From NCBI GenBank assembly GCA_947072565.1, contig CAMTIM010000046.1, forward strand, positions 1 through 64,000: a DNA stretch of 64,000 nucleotides. Direction: 5' to 3'. The notes beneath the pieces were generated by a model. The model saw only the letters and a list, made by a program, of their open reading frames with translations, ran no database searches and was not told the origin of the DNA. This DNA is from an uncultured Peptostreptococcaceae bacterium (GTDB taxonomy: Bacteria > Bacillota > Clostridia > Peptostreptococcales > Peptostreptococcaceae). The position numbers were made by a program, and so were the translations under genes. Positions 43,149 through 52,899 of this stretch are shown here, one piece after another. Each line of letters begins with the position of its first letter. The first letter of the stretch is position 1.

Positions 43149-44111
43149 ATGAATAAAAAAGTAGCATTAATATCAGGATTAGCAATAGTAGGTATAATTG
43201 GAGGTATGTTAGTATTTTCAAACAAAGGAAAAGAAGAAGCAAAAGATGATAAAAAAGAAGTAATAAAGGTAGAACATGCATTAGGAAGTACGGACGTTTT
43301 AAAAAAACCAAAAAAAATAGTAGTATTTGATTATGCAGCATTAGATGCAATGGAAGTTTTAGATATAGATGGAGTTGTAGGGGTAGCAAAAGGATCTACG
43401 ATACCTAAATATTTAAATAAGTATAAAGCAGATAAATATGCAAATGTAGGTGGATTAAAGGAGCCAGATTTAGAAAAAGTAAATGAACTTAATCCAGATT
43501 TAATAATAATAAATGGAAGACAACATAGTTTTTATGATAAGTTAAATAAAATAGCACCGACTATATCAATGGCTAAAGAAGATGGAAAGTATATGGAAGA
43601 TTTCACTCACAATATGGAAGTTCTAGGAGATGTATTTGATAAAGAAGAAAAAGTAGATACAGAATTAGCTAGTATAAATAATAAGATAGAAAAATTAAAT
43701 AAAGAAGTAACTGATAAAAGATACAAAGCAACAACTTTAATGGTTAGTGATGGAAGTTTAAGTGTGTTTGGACAAGATTCAAGATTTGGATTAATATACA
43801 AAAACTTAGGATTTAAAAATACTGATGAAAATATAAAATCAGCAGACCATGGACAAGATGTTTCATTTGAATACGTAGCAAGCCAAGATTCTGATTATGT
43901 ATTTGTTATTGATAAATCTGTGATATCAAGTGATAAAGAGCAAAAGCCTGCAAAAGAGATATTAAATAATGAGTTGATAAATAATACTAAAGCAGCAAAA
44001 GAAGGCAAAATAATTTACTTAGATACTCAATCTTGGTATTTAAGTGACGGTGGGTTTACGTCTACAAATACAATGATAGATGAGATAAATGGTGCAATAG
44101 ATAATAAATAA
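43149..44111 (+). CDS. Ferric-siderophore substrate-binding protein without a lipobox
   Basis: A 320-residue periplasmic-binding-type protein (FatB/YclQ/FecB family) that delivers ferric-siderophore to the permeases. The family blocks KIVVFDYAALDAMEVLDIDGVVGVA, VGGLKEPDLEKVNELNPDLIIING and YVFVIDKSV are clear. The N-terminus (MNKKVALISGLAIVGIIGG, then MLVFSNKGKEE) is a hydrophobic segment but has no Cys, so it cannot be a lipoprotein as Gram-positive binding proteins usually are; it may stay tethered by this helix. AGGGAG precedes the ATG. It ends at a strong terminator. Confidence 0.93.
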   Translation: MNKKVALISGLAIVGIIGGMLVFSNKGKEEAKDDKKEVIKVEHALGSTDVLKKPKKIVVFDYAALDAMEVLDIDGVVGVAKGSTIPKYLNKYKADKYANVGGLKEPDLEKVNELNPDLIIINGRQHSFYDKLNKIAPTISMAKEDGKYMEDFTHNMEVLGDVFDKEEKVDTELASINNKIEKLNKEVTDKRYKATTLMVSDGSLSVFGQDSRFGLIYKNLGFKNTDENIKSADHGQDVSFEYVASQDSDYVFVIDKSVISSDKEQKPAKEILNNELINNTKAAKEGKIIYLDTQSWYLSDGGFTSTNTMIDEINGAIDNK

Positions 44112-44118
44112 TAAATTG

Positions 44119-44166
44119 AAAAATTTGTATGGTAATTATTATTTATTATCATACAAATTTTTTTTA
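44119..44166 (+). terminator. Intrinsic terminator of the iron importer
   Basis: AAATTTGTATG pairs with CATACAAATTT, extended by partial pairing inside, followed by eight T. Confidence 0.92.
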
Positions 44167-44265
44167 TAACGATAAAATAATGTATATATTTAAATTATAC
44201 TTAAATATAATTTGCATATACTTACTTTAGAAGATAAAATTGAGATAGTAATTTATACCATATAA

Positions 44266-44281
44266 TTCACGTAAACGTGAA
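44266..44281. promoter_or_regulatory. Palindromic operator, copy 1
   Basis: TTCACGTAAACGTGAA is a perfect 16-base inverted repeat with half-site TTCACG. It has a sister palindrome 34 bases downstream and lies upstream of the ABC exporter gene. The repressor is not known and no regulator gene is adjacent. Confidence 0.7.
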
Positions 44282-44299
44282 ATTAATATATATGTCTAT

Positions 44300-44315
44300 G
44301 TCACGTTTGCGTGAC
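44300..44315. promoter_or_regulatory. Palindromic operator, copy 2
   Basis: GTCACGTTTGCGTGAC shares the TCACG/CGTGA arms with the palindrome at 44266 but has a different outer base. Centre-to-centre distance is 34 bases, roughly three helical turns, which suits cooperative binding of two dimers. Confidence 0.7.
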
Positions 44316-44388
44316 AATGAATTTATATATTAAAGTTTAGTGAGGTTGATAAAAGTGTATATATATAAAGGATGAATGGAGGTAGAAT

Positions 44389-46089
44389 ATGTTAAAAGAA
44401 TTTATAAAGTATTATAAACCGTACAAAAGATTGTTTATACTTGATTTACTAGCTGCATTTACAGTAGCATTATGTGATTTAGTATATCCAATGATAACTA
44501 GAAGTATAATGGATGATGTTGTACCTAGTAAAGATTCAAGGATGTTAATAGTATTTGCGATAACATTATTAGTAATATTTATTATAAAAGCTGCTTTAAA
44601 CTATTTTATGCAGTATTGGGGTCATGTAGTTGGGGTGAGGATGCAAGCAGATATGAGAAGTGATGTATTTACTCATTTACAAAGACTTCCTAATTCATAT
44701 TTTAATGATAATAAATCTGGAGTTATAATGTCTAGGATAATAAATGATCTTATGGAAATTTCAGAATTAGCACATCATGGTCCAGAGGATCTATTCGTAT
44801 CTTTAGTAATGTTAGTTGGTTCTTTCTTTATATTACTTGGAATAAATGTAGAACTTACTTTGATAGTATTTGCAATACTACCAATTATACTTTTTTATGC
44901 AATAAGTCAAAGAAAAAAAATGAGCAGAGCATTTAAAGAAACTAGAGTAAAAACTGGTGATGTAAATGCAACTTTAGAAAATAGTATAGCAGGTATGAAA
45001 GTTACAAAATCGTTTGGAACACAAAATGAAGAATTAGAAAAGTTTAATAAATCTAATAATATATTTAAACATGCAAGAGAAAGTGCTTACAAAGTTATGG
45101 CACATTATTTTTCTGGAATGTTTTTATTAATAGATATATTAGAATTAATAGTATTAATAATAGCAGGATACTTTACTTATATGAATACTATAACTTTAGG
45201 AGATTTTGCAGCATATCTTCTTTATGTAAAAATGTTTATACAACCAATTAGAAAATTGATAAACTTTACAGAACAATACCAAAATGGTATGACAGGGTTT
45301 GAAAGATTTAGTGAAATAATAAATGAGGAAATCGAAAAAGAAAAAGAAAATCCAATAGAAATTAAAAATATAAAAGGTAATATAGAAATAGAAAATATAT
45401 CGTTTACTTATGAAGATAATAATGAAATTTTAAATAACTTAAGTTTATCAGTAGAAGCAGGTAAGAGTGTAGCATTAGTTGGACCATCTGGTGGTGGAAA
45501 AACTACATTATGTAATCTTATACCAAGGTTTTTTGATTTTAACGAAGGTGATATAAAGATAGATGGAATAAGTATAAAAGATGTAAGCTTAGACTCACTT
45601 AGAAAAAATATAGGTGTAGTTGCACAAGATGTTTTCTTATTTACAGGAACAGTAAAAGACAATATAGTTATAGGAAAATCAGATGCAACGGATACTGAAA
45701 TAGTAGACGCTTGTAAGAAAGCTAGAATACATGATTTTATAATGACTCTACCAGAAAAATATGATACATATATTGGTGAAAGAGGAGTTAAATTATCAGG
45801 AGGGCAAAAGCAAAGAGTATCAATAGCAAGGATATTTTTGAAAAATCCTCCAATAATGATATTAGATGAAGCTACATCAGCACTTGATAATGTTACAGAA
45901 TATGAAATACAAAAATCTCTAGAAGAATTAAGTAGTGATAGAACAAGTTTAGTTGTAGCCCATAGGTTATCTACAATTAAAAATGCAGATGAAATAATAG
46001 TTTTAACTGATAAAGGAATAGAAGAAAGAGGTACTCACGAAGAACTTATTAAAAAAGGCGGGGTATATAGCAAACTTCATAGAAAATAA
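44389..46089 (+). CDS. ABC exporter (MsbA/LmrA-like half transporter)
   Basis: A 566-residue membrane-ATPase fusion. Six N-terminal membrane segments (to about 320) precede the nucleotide-binding domain: Walker A GPSGGGKTTLCNL, Q-loop VAQDVFLF, signature KLSGGQKQRVSIA, Walker B PIMILDEATSALD, and H-loop VAHRLSTI. It would function as a homodimer. Substrate unknown; the family exports lipids, drugs and peptides. GGAGG lies ahead of the ATG. It is a single gene behind two related palindromes, so induction by a repressor's ligand (possibly the exported compound) is a fair guess. Confidence 0.93.
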   Translation: MLKEFIKYYKPYKRLFILDLLAAFTVALCDLVYPMITRSIMDDVVPSKDSRMLIVFAITLLVIFIIKAALNYFMQYWGHVVGVRMQADMRSDVFTHLQRLPNSYFNDNKSGVIMSRIINDLMEISELAHHGPEDLFVSLVMLVGSFFILLGINVELTLIVFAILPIILFYAISQRKKMSRAFKETRVKTGDVNATLENSIAGMKVTKSFGTQNEELEKFNKSNNIFKHARESAYKVMAHYFSGMFLLIDILELIVLIIAGYFTYMNTITLGDFAAYLLYVKMFIQPIRKLINFTEQYQNGMTGFERFSEIINEEIEKEKENPIEIKNIKGNIEIENISFTYEDNNEILNNLSLSVEAGKSVALVGPSGGGKTTLCNLIPRFFDFNEGDIKIDGISIKDVSLDSLRKNIGVVAQDVFLFTGTVKDNIVIGKSDATDTEIVDACKKARIHDFIMTLPEKYDTYIGERGVKLSGGQKQRVSIARIFLKNPPIMILDEATSALDNVTEYEIQKSLEELSSDRTSLVVAHRLSTIKNADEIIVLTDKGIEERGTHEELIKKGGVYSKLHRK

Positions 46090-46095
46090 AAAGTT

Positions 46096-46127
46096 AAAAC
46101 AGGAGTATTAAGAAATACTCCTGTTTT
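46096..46127. terminator. Bidirectional terminator
   Basis: AAAACAGGAGTATT pairs perfectly with AATACTCCTGTTTT across a four-base loop, followed by T on either strand. It serves the converging ABC exporter gene and the tocopherol-cyclase-like gene, and overlaps the very end of the latter. Confidence 0.92.
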
Positions 46128-47103
46128 AATTTATTATATTTATCAACTCACCACCATACTCAACACCTGTATTATTGCCGATGCCTTTGTATATTAATTT
46201 TTTGGTTTTTGTATTTTCTAAGGTCATTTCAACAATACCACTAAGTGTTTCATTAACTAGTGGAATCATTTCACCATTTTTAGGTCCCATACATAAAACA
46301 AAATCACTTTTTTTAGTTTTAGTTTTAAGTGTTAATTTTAAATTACCTTTTGATGCTGTCAATTCAATATCCTCACCAATACTTTTTAAATTCAACTTAC
46401 TATTATTTATAGTAGAAAAGCTAATAAATTTATTTTTTAATGTAACACCTATTAAAAACCCTTTGAAGTCCTTAATAGGGAATGGAATAGTAGCCAAAGA
46501 ACATGTAACGCTAACATTGTGTTCTTTAAAGCTATTACTTTGAATCCATACCCAAGACTTAGGGAAACTTTTACCCCAATTTTTTTCGATATATACTTTT
46601 CCGCCAGTAAAGTCTATCAACGTTCCATCAATATTTAACTTCCCTACAATATCACCATTTATAGCACATACTTGGCTATAGCATTCCATAAAATTTAAAT
46701 AATTATAAAATCCCATACTTCCAGGATTAATAAATGAATCCTTCCATTTTATTATATTTTTAAACTTTAGACTTCCTATTATAGTTTTATTATCGTACTT
46801 TAAATTTAAATTAATATTATTTAATGAAAAAGAATTAGATTTTATATTCACTTTAAAACCATTATTGTTATTAAAATCAAAATCATTTTTATCAAATTTT
46901 AAATAATTATATTTAACATTTAATCCATCTAATACTTGTATGAAACTGTGGTGTTCATTATAAGATTGTCCTAGAGAAATTCCAGGTATAAATGCAAATT
47001 TATTTGAATTGTTTTTATCAACAATCTTGAAATACCATCCTTCAAAAAAATTTTTTTCTTTATTACTTCCATGATATAAATCAGGATTAAGTATAGTTTT
47101 CAT
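46126..47103 (-). CDS. Tocopherol cyclase-like protein
   Basis: A 325-residue soluble protein resembling the bacterial tocopherol-cyclase-like family (lipocalin-type two-barrel fold). Markers are NPDLYHGSNKEKNFFEGWYFKIVD at the start, the FIPGISLG segment, YVEKNWGKSFPKSWVWIQS in the middle and GVEYGGELI near the end. Clostridia do not make tocopherol, so the actual role is unknown; lipid-like binding is plausible. AGGAAAAAT precedes the ATG on the minus strand. It is a single gene with the bidirectional terminator at its 3' side. Confidence 0.85.
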   Translation of the reverse strand: MKTILNPDLYHGSNKEKNFFEGWYFKIVDKNNSNKFAFIPGISLGQSYNEHHSFIQVLDGLNVKYNYLKFDKNDFDFNNNNGFKVNIKSNSFSLNNINLNLKYDNKTIIGSLKFKNIIKWKDSFINPGSMGFYNYLNFMECYSQVCAINGDIVGKLNIDGTLIDFTGGKVYIEKNWGKSFPKSWVWIQSNSFKEHNVSVTCSLATIPFPIKDFKGFLIGVTLKNKFISFSTINNSKLNLKSIGEDIELTASKGNLKLTLKTKTKKSDFVLCMGPKNGEMIPLVNETLSGIVEMTLENTKTKKLIYKGIGNNTGVEYGGELINIIN

Positions 47104-47202
47104 TATTTTTCCTCCAATATGTAGTTATATTATAATAATTACTTATTTTGGTGGGAACTATACTATATATGAAGAAATTTTATAATAAGGAGAAATAATA
47201 AT

Positions 47203-48726
47203 ATGAATGAGTCATACTGGATTTCAAGTTCAAAACACAATGATTTCAATAATTTAAAAACTAATATAGAAACTAATACAATAGTAGTAGGAGGTGGAAT
47301 TGTAGGATTAACTTGTGCATATCTGTTGGCTAAAGGAGGAATTGAAGTAACTTTAGTTGATGCAGATAAAATAGGTCATGGAAGTTCTGGAAGAAATACG
47401 GGTAAAATAACTTCACAACATGAAATTATTTATAGTAAAATAAATAAAAAATATGGAATAGAAAATGCAAGATTATACTATAAAGCAAATAATAAAGCCC
47501 TAGATTTAATAGAACAAATAATAATAAATAATAATATAGATTGTAACTTTGAAAGAGTTCCATCATATATTTTCGCAGAAAATGAAAATTATTTAAAAGA
47601 GCTAAAAGATGAATATGAAGTATGTAAAAAAATAGGGATAGATTGTGATTATCATGAAAATTTGGATTTACCATTAGATATAAAGGGAGCTATTAGTTTT
47701 AAAAATCAAGCACAGTTCAACCCTAAAAAATATTTAGATAGCTTAGTTAAAATCTGTGCAAAATTGGGTGTTAAAGTATATGAAAATACTCCAATAGCTG
47801 ATTTTGAAAAGGGTAAAATATGTAAGCTAACAACTAAAGATAATAAAAAAATACAAGCTGATAATGTAGTAGTAGCATCTCATGTACCTTGGTATGATGG
47901 GCTTAATTTTTACTTTGCAAAGCAAAAAGCAGATAGATCTTATTTGTTAGGTGCAGTATTAGACAAAGATATATTACCAGGTATGTTTTTAGGGGTTGAA
48001 GAATCTGGAGTAACATTTAGAGTACATGATGATAAAGGTAGTAAATTATTAATTATAGGTGGTGGAGATCATAAAGTAGGTCAATGTAAAAATGAAGAAG
48101 AAATATATGAAAAATTAAAAGAATATGCTACACAAAAATTTGGAGTAACAGACTTTAAATATCAATGGTCAGCGCAGGATTATATGAGCTTTGATAATGT
48201 ACCTTATATAGGACATATAAATAAAAACATAGAAAATATATATGTTGCAACAGGATTTTCTAAGTGGGGAATGACCAATGGTACAGCATCAGCAATGTTG
48301 ATAAGTGATTTATTGATTAAAAATAATTCAAAGTATAAAGAACTTTTTAATCCATCTAGAAAAGGAAGTTATTTCTCTGGTGACTTTATAAAAGAAAATA
48401 TAAATGTTGGCATAAATTATATTTCTGGTAAATTTAAAATAGGAAGTGATGAATACCCAATAAATAAAGGTGAAGGAAAAAAAGTAAATATTGAAGGTAA
48501 AAGATATGGTGCATATAGACATTATAATGATAAACTATATATTGTAGATATTAGTTGCACACACCTTGGATGTGAGCTTAACTTTAACTCAGCTGAAAAG
48601 ACTTGGGACTGTCCATGTCATGCTTCAAGATTTGATTATGAAGGCAATATATTGGAAGGTCCGGCAATTAAGCCTTTAAACAAATATGGGAAAGAAAAAA
48701 ATCATATTGATATAAAATTAGTTTAA
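47203..48726 (+). CDS. FAD-dependent oxidoreductase with C-terminal Rieske domain
   Basis: A 507-residue fusion. The N-terminal DAO-type FAD domain has VVGGGIVGLTCAYLLAKGG (about 28-46), GSSGRNTGKIT, and IYVATGFSKWGMTNG near residue 350. Residues about 415-505 form a Rieske [2Fe-2S] domain: CTHLGCELNF and CPCHASRFDYEGNILEGPA supply two Cys and two His ligands. No substrate can be named; such proteins oxidise amines or similar compounds and pass electrons to the Rieske centre. AAGGAG lies ahead of the ATG. The alkyltransferase gene follows after 23 bases. Confidence 0.93.
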   Translation: MNESYWISSSKHNDFNNLKTNIETNTIVVGGGIVGLTCAYLLAKGGIEVTLVDADKIGHGSSGRNTGKITSQHEIIYSKINKKYGIENARLYYKANNKALDLIEQIIINNNIDCNFERVPSYIFAENENYLKELKDEYEVCKKIGIDCDYHENLDLPLDIKGAISFKNQAQFNPKKYLDSLVKICAKLGVKVYENTPIADFEKGKICKLTTKDNKKIQADNVVVASHVPWYDGLNFYFAKQKADRSYLLGAVLDKDILPGMFLGVEESGVTFRVHDDKGSKLLIIGGGDHKVGQCKNEEEIYEKLKEYATQKFGVTDFKYQWSAQDYMSFDNVPYIGHINKNIENIYVATGFSKWGMTNGTASAMLISDLLIKNNSKYKELFNPSRKGSYFSGDFIKENINVGINYISGKFKIGSDEYPINKGEGKKVNIEGKRYGAYRHYNDKLYIVDISCTHLGCELNFNSAEKTWDCPCHASRFDYEGNILEGPAIKPLNKYGKEKNHIDIKLV

Positions 48727-48749
48727 ATAAATTACTGGGGGGAGCAAAT

Positions 48750-49235
48750 ATGGTTAAAATAGGTTATGACATATACGATTCTATTATAGGAAAACTATAT
48801 GTAGTAGTTAGTGATAATGGCGTAGAAAGAGTACTTTTAGAGAAGGATGAATTTGATAGTTATATACAAAAAAATGATATAAAAGAAGATAAGGATATAT
48901 GTAGAGAAACTATAAGACAATTAAGTGAATATTTTAATCAAAGTAGAAAAGAATTTGACTTAAAAATTAATATAGATACCACTGAATTTAGAAAAAAAGT
49001 ATACAATGAGGTTATAAAAATACCTTATGGTCAAACACGAAGTTATACGGATATAGCAAAGGCTATACAAAATGAAAAAGCTGTAAGGGCTGTAGGGCAA
49101 GCGAATAGAGTAAATAACATAATAATAATAATACCTTGTCACAGAGTAATTGGAAAAAGTGGAAAAATGGTAGGTTATGCAGGCAATAAAATAGATATAA
49201 AAGAAACGTTACTTAAACTAGAAGAGGGATTTTAA
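48750..49235 (+). CDS. O6-alkylguanine-DNA alkyltransferase
   Basis: Suicide repair protein that moves alkyl groups from O6-guanine to its own Cys. The 161 residues include a short N-terminal domain and the DNA-binding domain with IPYGQTRSYTDIAKAI, VRAVGQANRVNN and the active site IPCHRVIGKSGKMVGYAG with the acceptor Cys. The Arg finger is in AVRAVGQA. Length fits the Ogt/MGMT group with no Ada-type regulatory domain. GGGGGGAG precedes the ATG. It probably shares a transcript with the FAD/Rieske gene. Confidence 0.94.
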   Translation: MVKIGYDIYDSIIGKLYVVVSDNGVERVLLEKDEFDSYIQKNDIKEDKDICRETIRQLSEYFNQSRKEFDLKINIDTTEFRKKVYNEVIKIPYGQTRSYTDIAKAIQNEKAVRAVGQANRVNNIIIIIPCHRVIGKSGKMVGYAGNKIDIKETLLKLEEGF

Positions 49236-49252
49236 AATCTCTCTTTTTTTTA
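49222..49252 (+). terminator. Intrinsic terminator overlapping the gene end
   Basis: AGAGGGATTTTAAAATCTCTCT forms a hairpin (one G-U) followed by eight T. The left arm lies within the last codons of the alkyltransferase gene. Confidence 0.88.
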
Positions 49253-49429
49253 TTATTATAATAAAAGTTAGAAAACTTATAAAATGTGAAAATTATGAAA
49301 AATACGACTTTAGAAAAACGTATTTACAAAATAAAAATGAAATGATATTCTTTAAATATACACAAGGAAAACATTTTCAGATGTATAAGGGGATAAATTA
49401 AATTATATAACATCCAAGGGGGAACTAAA

Positions 49430-50623
49430 ATGAAAAATTTAGAAACTATGAGCTTTGCAACTAGAGCAATACACGGAGGGCATCACAAAGATCCAGTATC
49501 AGGTGCATTAACAACACCTATATTTCAAACATCAACATTTGTATTTGATAGCGCAGAGCAAGGTGGAAGAAGATTTGCTTTAGAAGAAGGTGGATATATA
49601 TACTCAAGATTAGGAAATCCTACTAACAGTCAATTAGAAGAAAAAGTAGCTATGTTAGAAGGAGCAGAAGCTTGTATGTCTACAGCTTCAGGAATAGGAG
49701 CAATAAGTTCAGCTTTGTGGACAGCTTTAAAAGCAGGGGACCATGTAGTAGCTAGTAAGACTTTATACGGATGTACTTTTGCATTATTAAACCATGGATT
49801 AACAAGATTTGGGATAGAAGTAGATTTTGTTGATGCATCAAACATAGAAGAAGTAAAATCAGCTATGAAAAAAAACACTAGAGTTGTTTACTTAGAAACA
49901 CCTGCAAATCCAGATTTAAAATTAATAGATATAAAAGCTATATCTGATGTAGCTCATCAAAATGAAAATTGTTTAGTATTTGTTGATAATACTTTCTGTA
50001 CACCATTTATACAAAGACCACTAGAATTTGGTGCTGACGTAGTACTTCACTCAGCTACTAAATACTTAAATGGGCATGGAGACGTTATAGCAGGATTTGC
50101 TGTTGGTAAATTAGATTTTATAAACCAAGTAAGATTATTTGGAGTAAAAGATATGACAGGGGCTGTATTAAGTCCATTTGATTCATATTTAATACTAAGA
50201 GGTATGAAAACTTTACAAATAAGAATGGAAAGACATACGAAAAATGCTATGGAAGTAGCTAAATTCTTAGAAGGACACAAAAATGTTACAATGGTTAGTT
50301 ATCCAGGGCTTGAAAGCTTCCCTCAATATGAGTTAGCTCAAAGACAAATGGATATGCCAGGAGGTATGATAGCATTTGAAGTTAAAGGAGGACTTGAAGC
50401 TGGTAAGAAGTTATTAAATTCATTAAATTTATGCACTCTTGCAGTTAGTTTAGGAGATTGTGAAACATTAATACAACATCCTGCATCAATGACTCATTCA
50501 CCATATACTCCAGAAGAAAGAGCTGAAGCTGGAATAACTGAAGGATTAATAAGAATTTCTGTTGGGCTAGAAGATGCCAAAGATATAATAAACGATTTAA
50601 ATGAAGGATTAAATAATTTATAA
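49430..50623 (+). CDS. megL: Methionine gamma-lyase
   Basis: PLP enzyme that breaks methionine to methanethiol, 2-oxobutanoate and ammonia. The 397 residues carry the Cys/Met-metabolism fold: [34 protein letters not shown] with the Cys found specifically in methionine gamma-lyases (equivalent to Cys116), VDNTFCTPF, and the PLP-binding Lys in [13 protein letters not shown]. The Cys makes gamma-lyase more likely than cystathionine gamma-lyase. GGGGGAAC precedes the ATG. A -10-like TATTCT follows TTTACA upstream. No SAM riboswitch or T-box was seen in the leader. Confidence 0.93.
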   Translation: MKNLETMSFATRAIHGGHHKDPVSGALTTPIFQTSTFVFDSAEQGGRRFALEEGGYIYSRLGNPTNSQLEEKVAMLEGAEACMSTASGIGAISSALWTALKAGDHVVASKTLYGCTFALLNHGLTRFGIEVDFVDASNIEEVKSAMKKNTRVVYLETPANPDLKLIDIKAISDVAHQNENCLVFVDNTFCTPFIQRPLEFGADVVLHSATKYLNGHGDVIAGFAVGKLDFINQVRLFGVKDMTGAVLSPFDSYLILRGMKTLQIRMERHTKNAMEVAKFLEGHKNVTMVSYPGLESFPQYELAQRQMDMPGGMIAFEVKGGLEAGKKLLNSLNLCTLAVSLGDCETLIQHPASMTHSPYTPEERAEAGITEGLIRISVGLEDAKDIINDLNEGLNNL

Positions 50624-50630
50624 AAATAAA

Positions 50631-50664
50631 AAATAAACCCTAATTAATAGGGTTTATTTTTTTG
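50631..50664 (+). terminator. Intrinsic terminator after megL
   Basis: AAATAAACCCTA pairs with TAGGGTTTATTT across a short loop, then a T-run. A perfect hairpin. Confidence 0.92.
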
Positions 50665-50786
50665 TTTAAAATTATTAATTTATTAGCAATAGCTTGCGTA
50701 TTATAATATTGACCTATATCTTAAAAATAGATACAATTAGTGAAATAGAAATGTAGTAATAAAAATGGAAATGGGGGTAGCAATAT

Positions 50787-51347
50787 ATGGATAAAAACAA
50801 ACTTACAAAGTATATAACTTTGTTATTGTACATTATGTATGCTTTTTCAGCATCTTTTTTTATAAAAGAAAAAGATTTTATAAATATTATTATAATCGTA
50901 TTTTGTGTAGTTGCAACAATTGCATTAGTTATTATAAATAAGAAAAATAAAAAATTACTAAGTGATAAATTATATCTAGTGAGTGCTTTATTTATAATGA
51001 TTTCATCTTTACTTGGGTCTTGCTATAAATTCTATGATATAAACCATTATGATGATTTTTTACACATATGGTCAGGGTTGATAAGTTGTACTGTAGCTTT
51101 TTCATTAATAACATTTTTCTATAATGAACATCAGCTAAAAGATTTAAATAAAGTGTTTTTAATAATATTTTTATTTATGTTTAGTATGGGGGTAGCGAGT
51201 CTATGGGAGATCGCTGAGTTTTTCCTAGATACTTATTTTGGAATGAATATGCAAGTCGGTGGATTAAAAGATACTATTATAGATATGATAGATGCTTTAG
51301 TAGGCACAGTAATAATGATACCATTTATAATTAAAAAGAAAAAATAA
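50787..51347 (+). CDS. YjdF-like (DUF2238-type) membrane protein
   Basis: A 186-residue integral membrane protein with about six hydrophobic segments. Conserved-looking polar residues lie in or beside helices: YDDFLHIWSGLIS (about 92-104) and SLWEIAEFFLDTYFGMN (about 135-151), followed by KDTIIDMIDALVG. These match the pattern of the DUF2238/YjdF group, whose function is unknown. GGGGGTAGC precedes the ATG. It is a single gene with a bidirectional terminator downstream. The family call is fair but not certain. Confidence 0.78.
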   Translation: MDKNKLTKYITLLLYIMYAFSASFFIKEKDFINIIIIVFCVVATIALVIINKKNKKLLSDKLYLVSALFIMISSLLGSCYKFYDINHYDDFLHIWSGLISCTVAFSLITFFYNEHQLKDLNKVFLIIFLFMFSMGVASLWEIAEFFLDTYFGMNMQVGGLKDTIIDMIDALVGTVIMIPFIIKKKK

Positions 51348-51353
51348 TAATTA

Positions 51354-51398
51354 AAAAAACACTACTCAATTAAACTTAAAATTGAGTAGTGTTTTTTA
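51354..51398. terminator. Bidirectional terminator
   Basis: AAAAAACACTACTCAATT pairs with AATTGAGTAGTGTTTTTT across a short loop. It lies between convergent genes and has T-runs on both strands. Confidence 0.93.
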
Positions 51399-51399
51399 T

Positions 51400-52644
51400 C
51401 TAATTAGATGTTATAAATTGCTGCAAATATGCATCCATAGAATCACATACTTTCTTAGCATCGACAACGGCTTGAATTACAGTTCTAGCACCGTTAGTAA
51501 CATCACCACAAGCATACACACCTTCTCTAGTAGTAAGACCTGCTTCGTCAGTTAGTATAAGGCCGCCTTTTTTTACATCAAGACCTTTATTATTTATAAC
51601 TATAGTATTTTTAGGAACTTGGCTTATAGCAATTAAAATACTATCACATTCATATAATTTTTTACTATCAGGTATTGTAATTAAAGATGTAGAGCCATCT
51701 TCATTAACAATTTTTTTAGTATCTTCAAATATTATACCTTCATCAACTATTTCAACGGGAGATTTGAATGTTTTAAATAAAACTCCCTCTTCTTTTGCTT
51801 CGGAGATCTCATGCTTAGTGGCAGACATATCTTCAAAATCACGTCTATAGCATATAGAAACATCGCTACAATTGTAGTACTTAGCACTTCTAGCAGCATC
51901 CATAGCTACGTTTCCAGCACCTATAACAACAACTTTATCACCTAAATCAAAGCTGTTAGGATTTCTTAGATAGTCTATTGCATAATGAACGTGTCCAAAA
52001 GTTTCACCTTTTATATTTAATCTTTTAGGATTCCAAACTCCAGTACCTATAAATATAGATTTGTACCCATCTTCAAATAATTTACTTAAAGTTACAACCG
52101 GTCCTATTAAAGCATTAATTTTAATCTTAACCCCTAATTCTTTTAATCTTTTTTCCAATAGTGAAATATTAAATCTTGGTAATCTAAAAGCTGGAATACC
52201 ATAAGTTAATATACCACCTACTTTTTCATTTTTTTCAAATATAGTAACATCGTATCCACGACTAGCTAAGTTTAAGGCCACAGTTATACCAGCTGGTCCA
52301 GAACCTACTACGGCAACCTTAACTCCATTTTTCTTAGTTTTTTGTAGTTTTATATTTTCTAAATACTTAGTAGAAATCTCATATTCGATATCATGAAAAT
52401 GTACAGGTTCACCTTTAATTCCTTTTATACAATTTCCACTACATTGGTCCTCATGAGGGCAAACTACTGCACATATAGATGATAGAGGATTATTATCAAA
52501 TAGTATTTTACCAGCTTCTTCGAATTTTCCTTCTTTATATAAACTTATTATTTGCGGTATTGGAGTATCTATAGGGCAATTTTTTTGACACCTAGCGTTT
52601 TTACAAATAATACATTTATTAGCTTCAATTAAATTAGTAACCAT
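51400..52644 (-). CDS. GltD-like NAD(P)-dependent oxidoreductase (glutamate synthase small-subunit family)
   Basis: A 414-residue flavin/iron-sulfur enzyme. Two N-terminal Cys clusters (CIICKNARCQKNCPIDTPI and CAVVCPHEDQCSGNC) would hold [4Fe-4S] centres. The FAD site is VVGSGPAGITVALNLASRG (about 133-151), the NADPH site VVIGAGNVAMDAARSA (about 260), and the final FAD contact GVYACGDVTNGARTV. No large subunit is adjacent, so it may act with another partner or as a stand-alone electron carrier (NfnB- or PreT-like). I use the ATG 52644 with AAAGGTGG ahead; the longer frame from 52713 opens with an AT-rich stretch that looks non-coding. It is a single gene. Confidence 0.9.
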   Translation of the reverse strand: MVTNLIEANKCIICKNARCQKNCPIDTPIPQIISLYKEGKFEEAGKILFDNNPLSSICAVVCPHEDQCSGNCIKGIKGEPVHFHDIEYEISTKYLENIKLQKTKKNGVKVAVVGSGPAGITVALNLASRGYDVTIFEKNEKVGGILTYGIPAFRLPRFNISLLEKRLKELGVKIKINALIGPVVTLSKLFEDGYKSIFIGTGVWNPKRLNIKGETFGHVHYAIDYLRNPNSFDLGDKVVVIGAGNVAMDAARSAKYYNCSDVSICYRRDFEDMSATKHEISEAKEEGVLFKTFKSPVEIVDEGIIFEDTKKIVNEDGSTSLITIPDSKKLYECDSILIAISQVPKNTIVINNKGLDVKKGGLILTDEAGLTTREGVYACGDVTNGARTVIQAVVDAKKVCDSMDAYLQQFITSN

Positions 52645-52899
52645 AACCTTACCACCTTTACGACTATTTTTAACAAAAAAAAACAACTTTTTTATATTAT
52701 AGCAAAAAAACAAATATAAATATATATGTAACTATTATTACCAGATGCCAAATATTATTTTTATAATAAACACAAAATTTAAAAATAAATAAATAAAAAT
52801 TTCAATTAGTTTACTAATACCCTAAATTTTAGTAATATAATATAAGGAATAATACATAAAAAACTTTAATATTGACTAGATTTAGGGAGGAAAAAATAA

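Noticed and set aside
46175-46543. Plus-strand frame of 122 codons opposite the tocopherol-cyclase-like gene
   Set aside because: It is a shadow of the minus-strand gene, has no ribosome site, and its hydrophobic composition is the usual antisense artefact of AT-rich coding sequence.
49240-49430. SAM riboswitch or T-box ahead of methionine gamma-lyase
   Set aside because: No conserved S-box or T-box sequence blocks and no leader terminator before the start codon.
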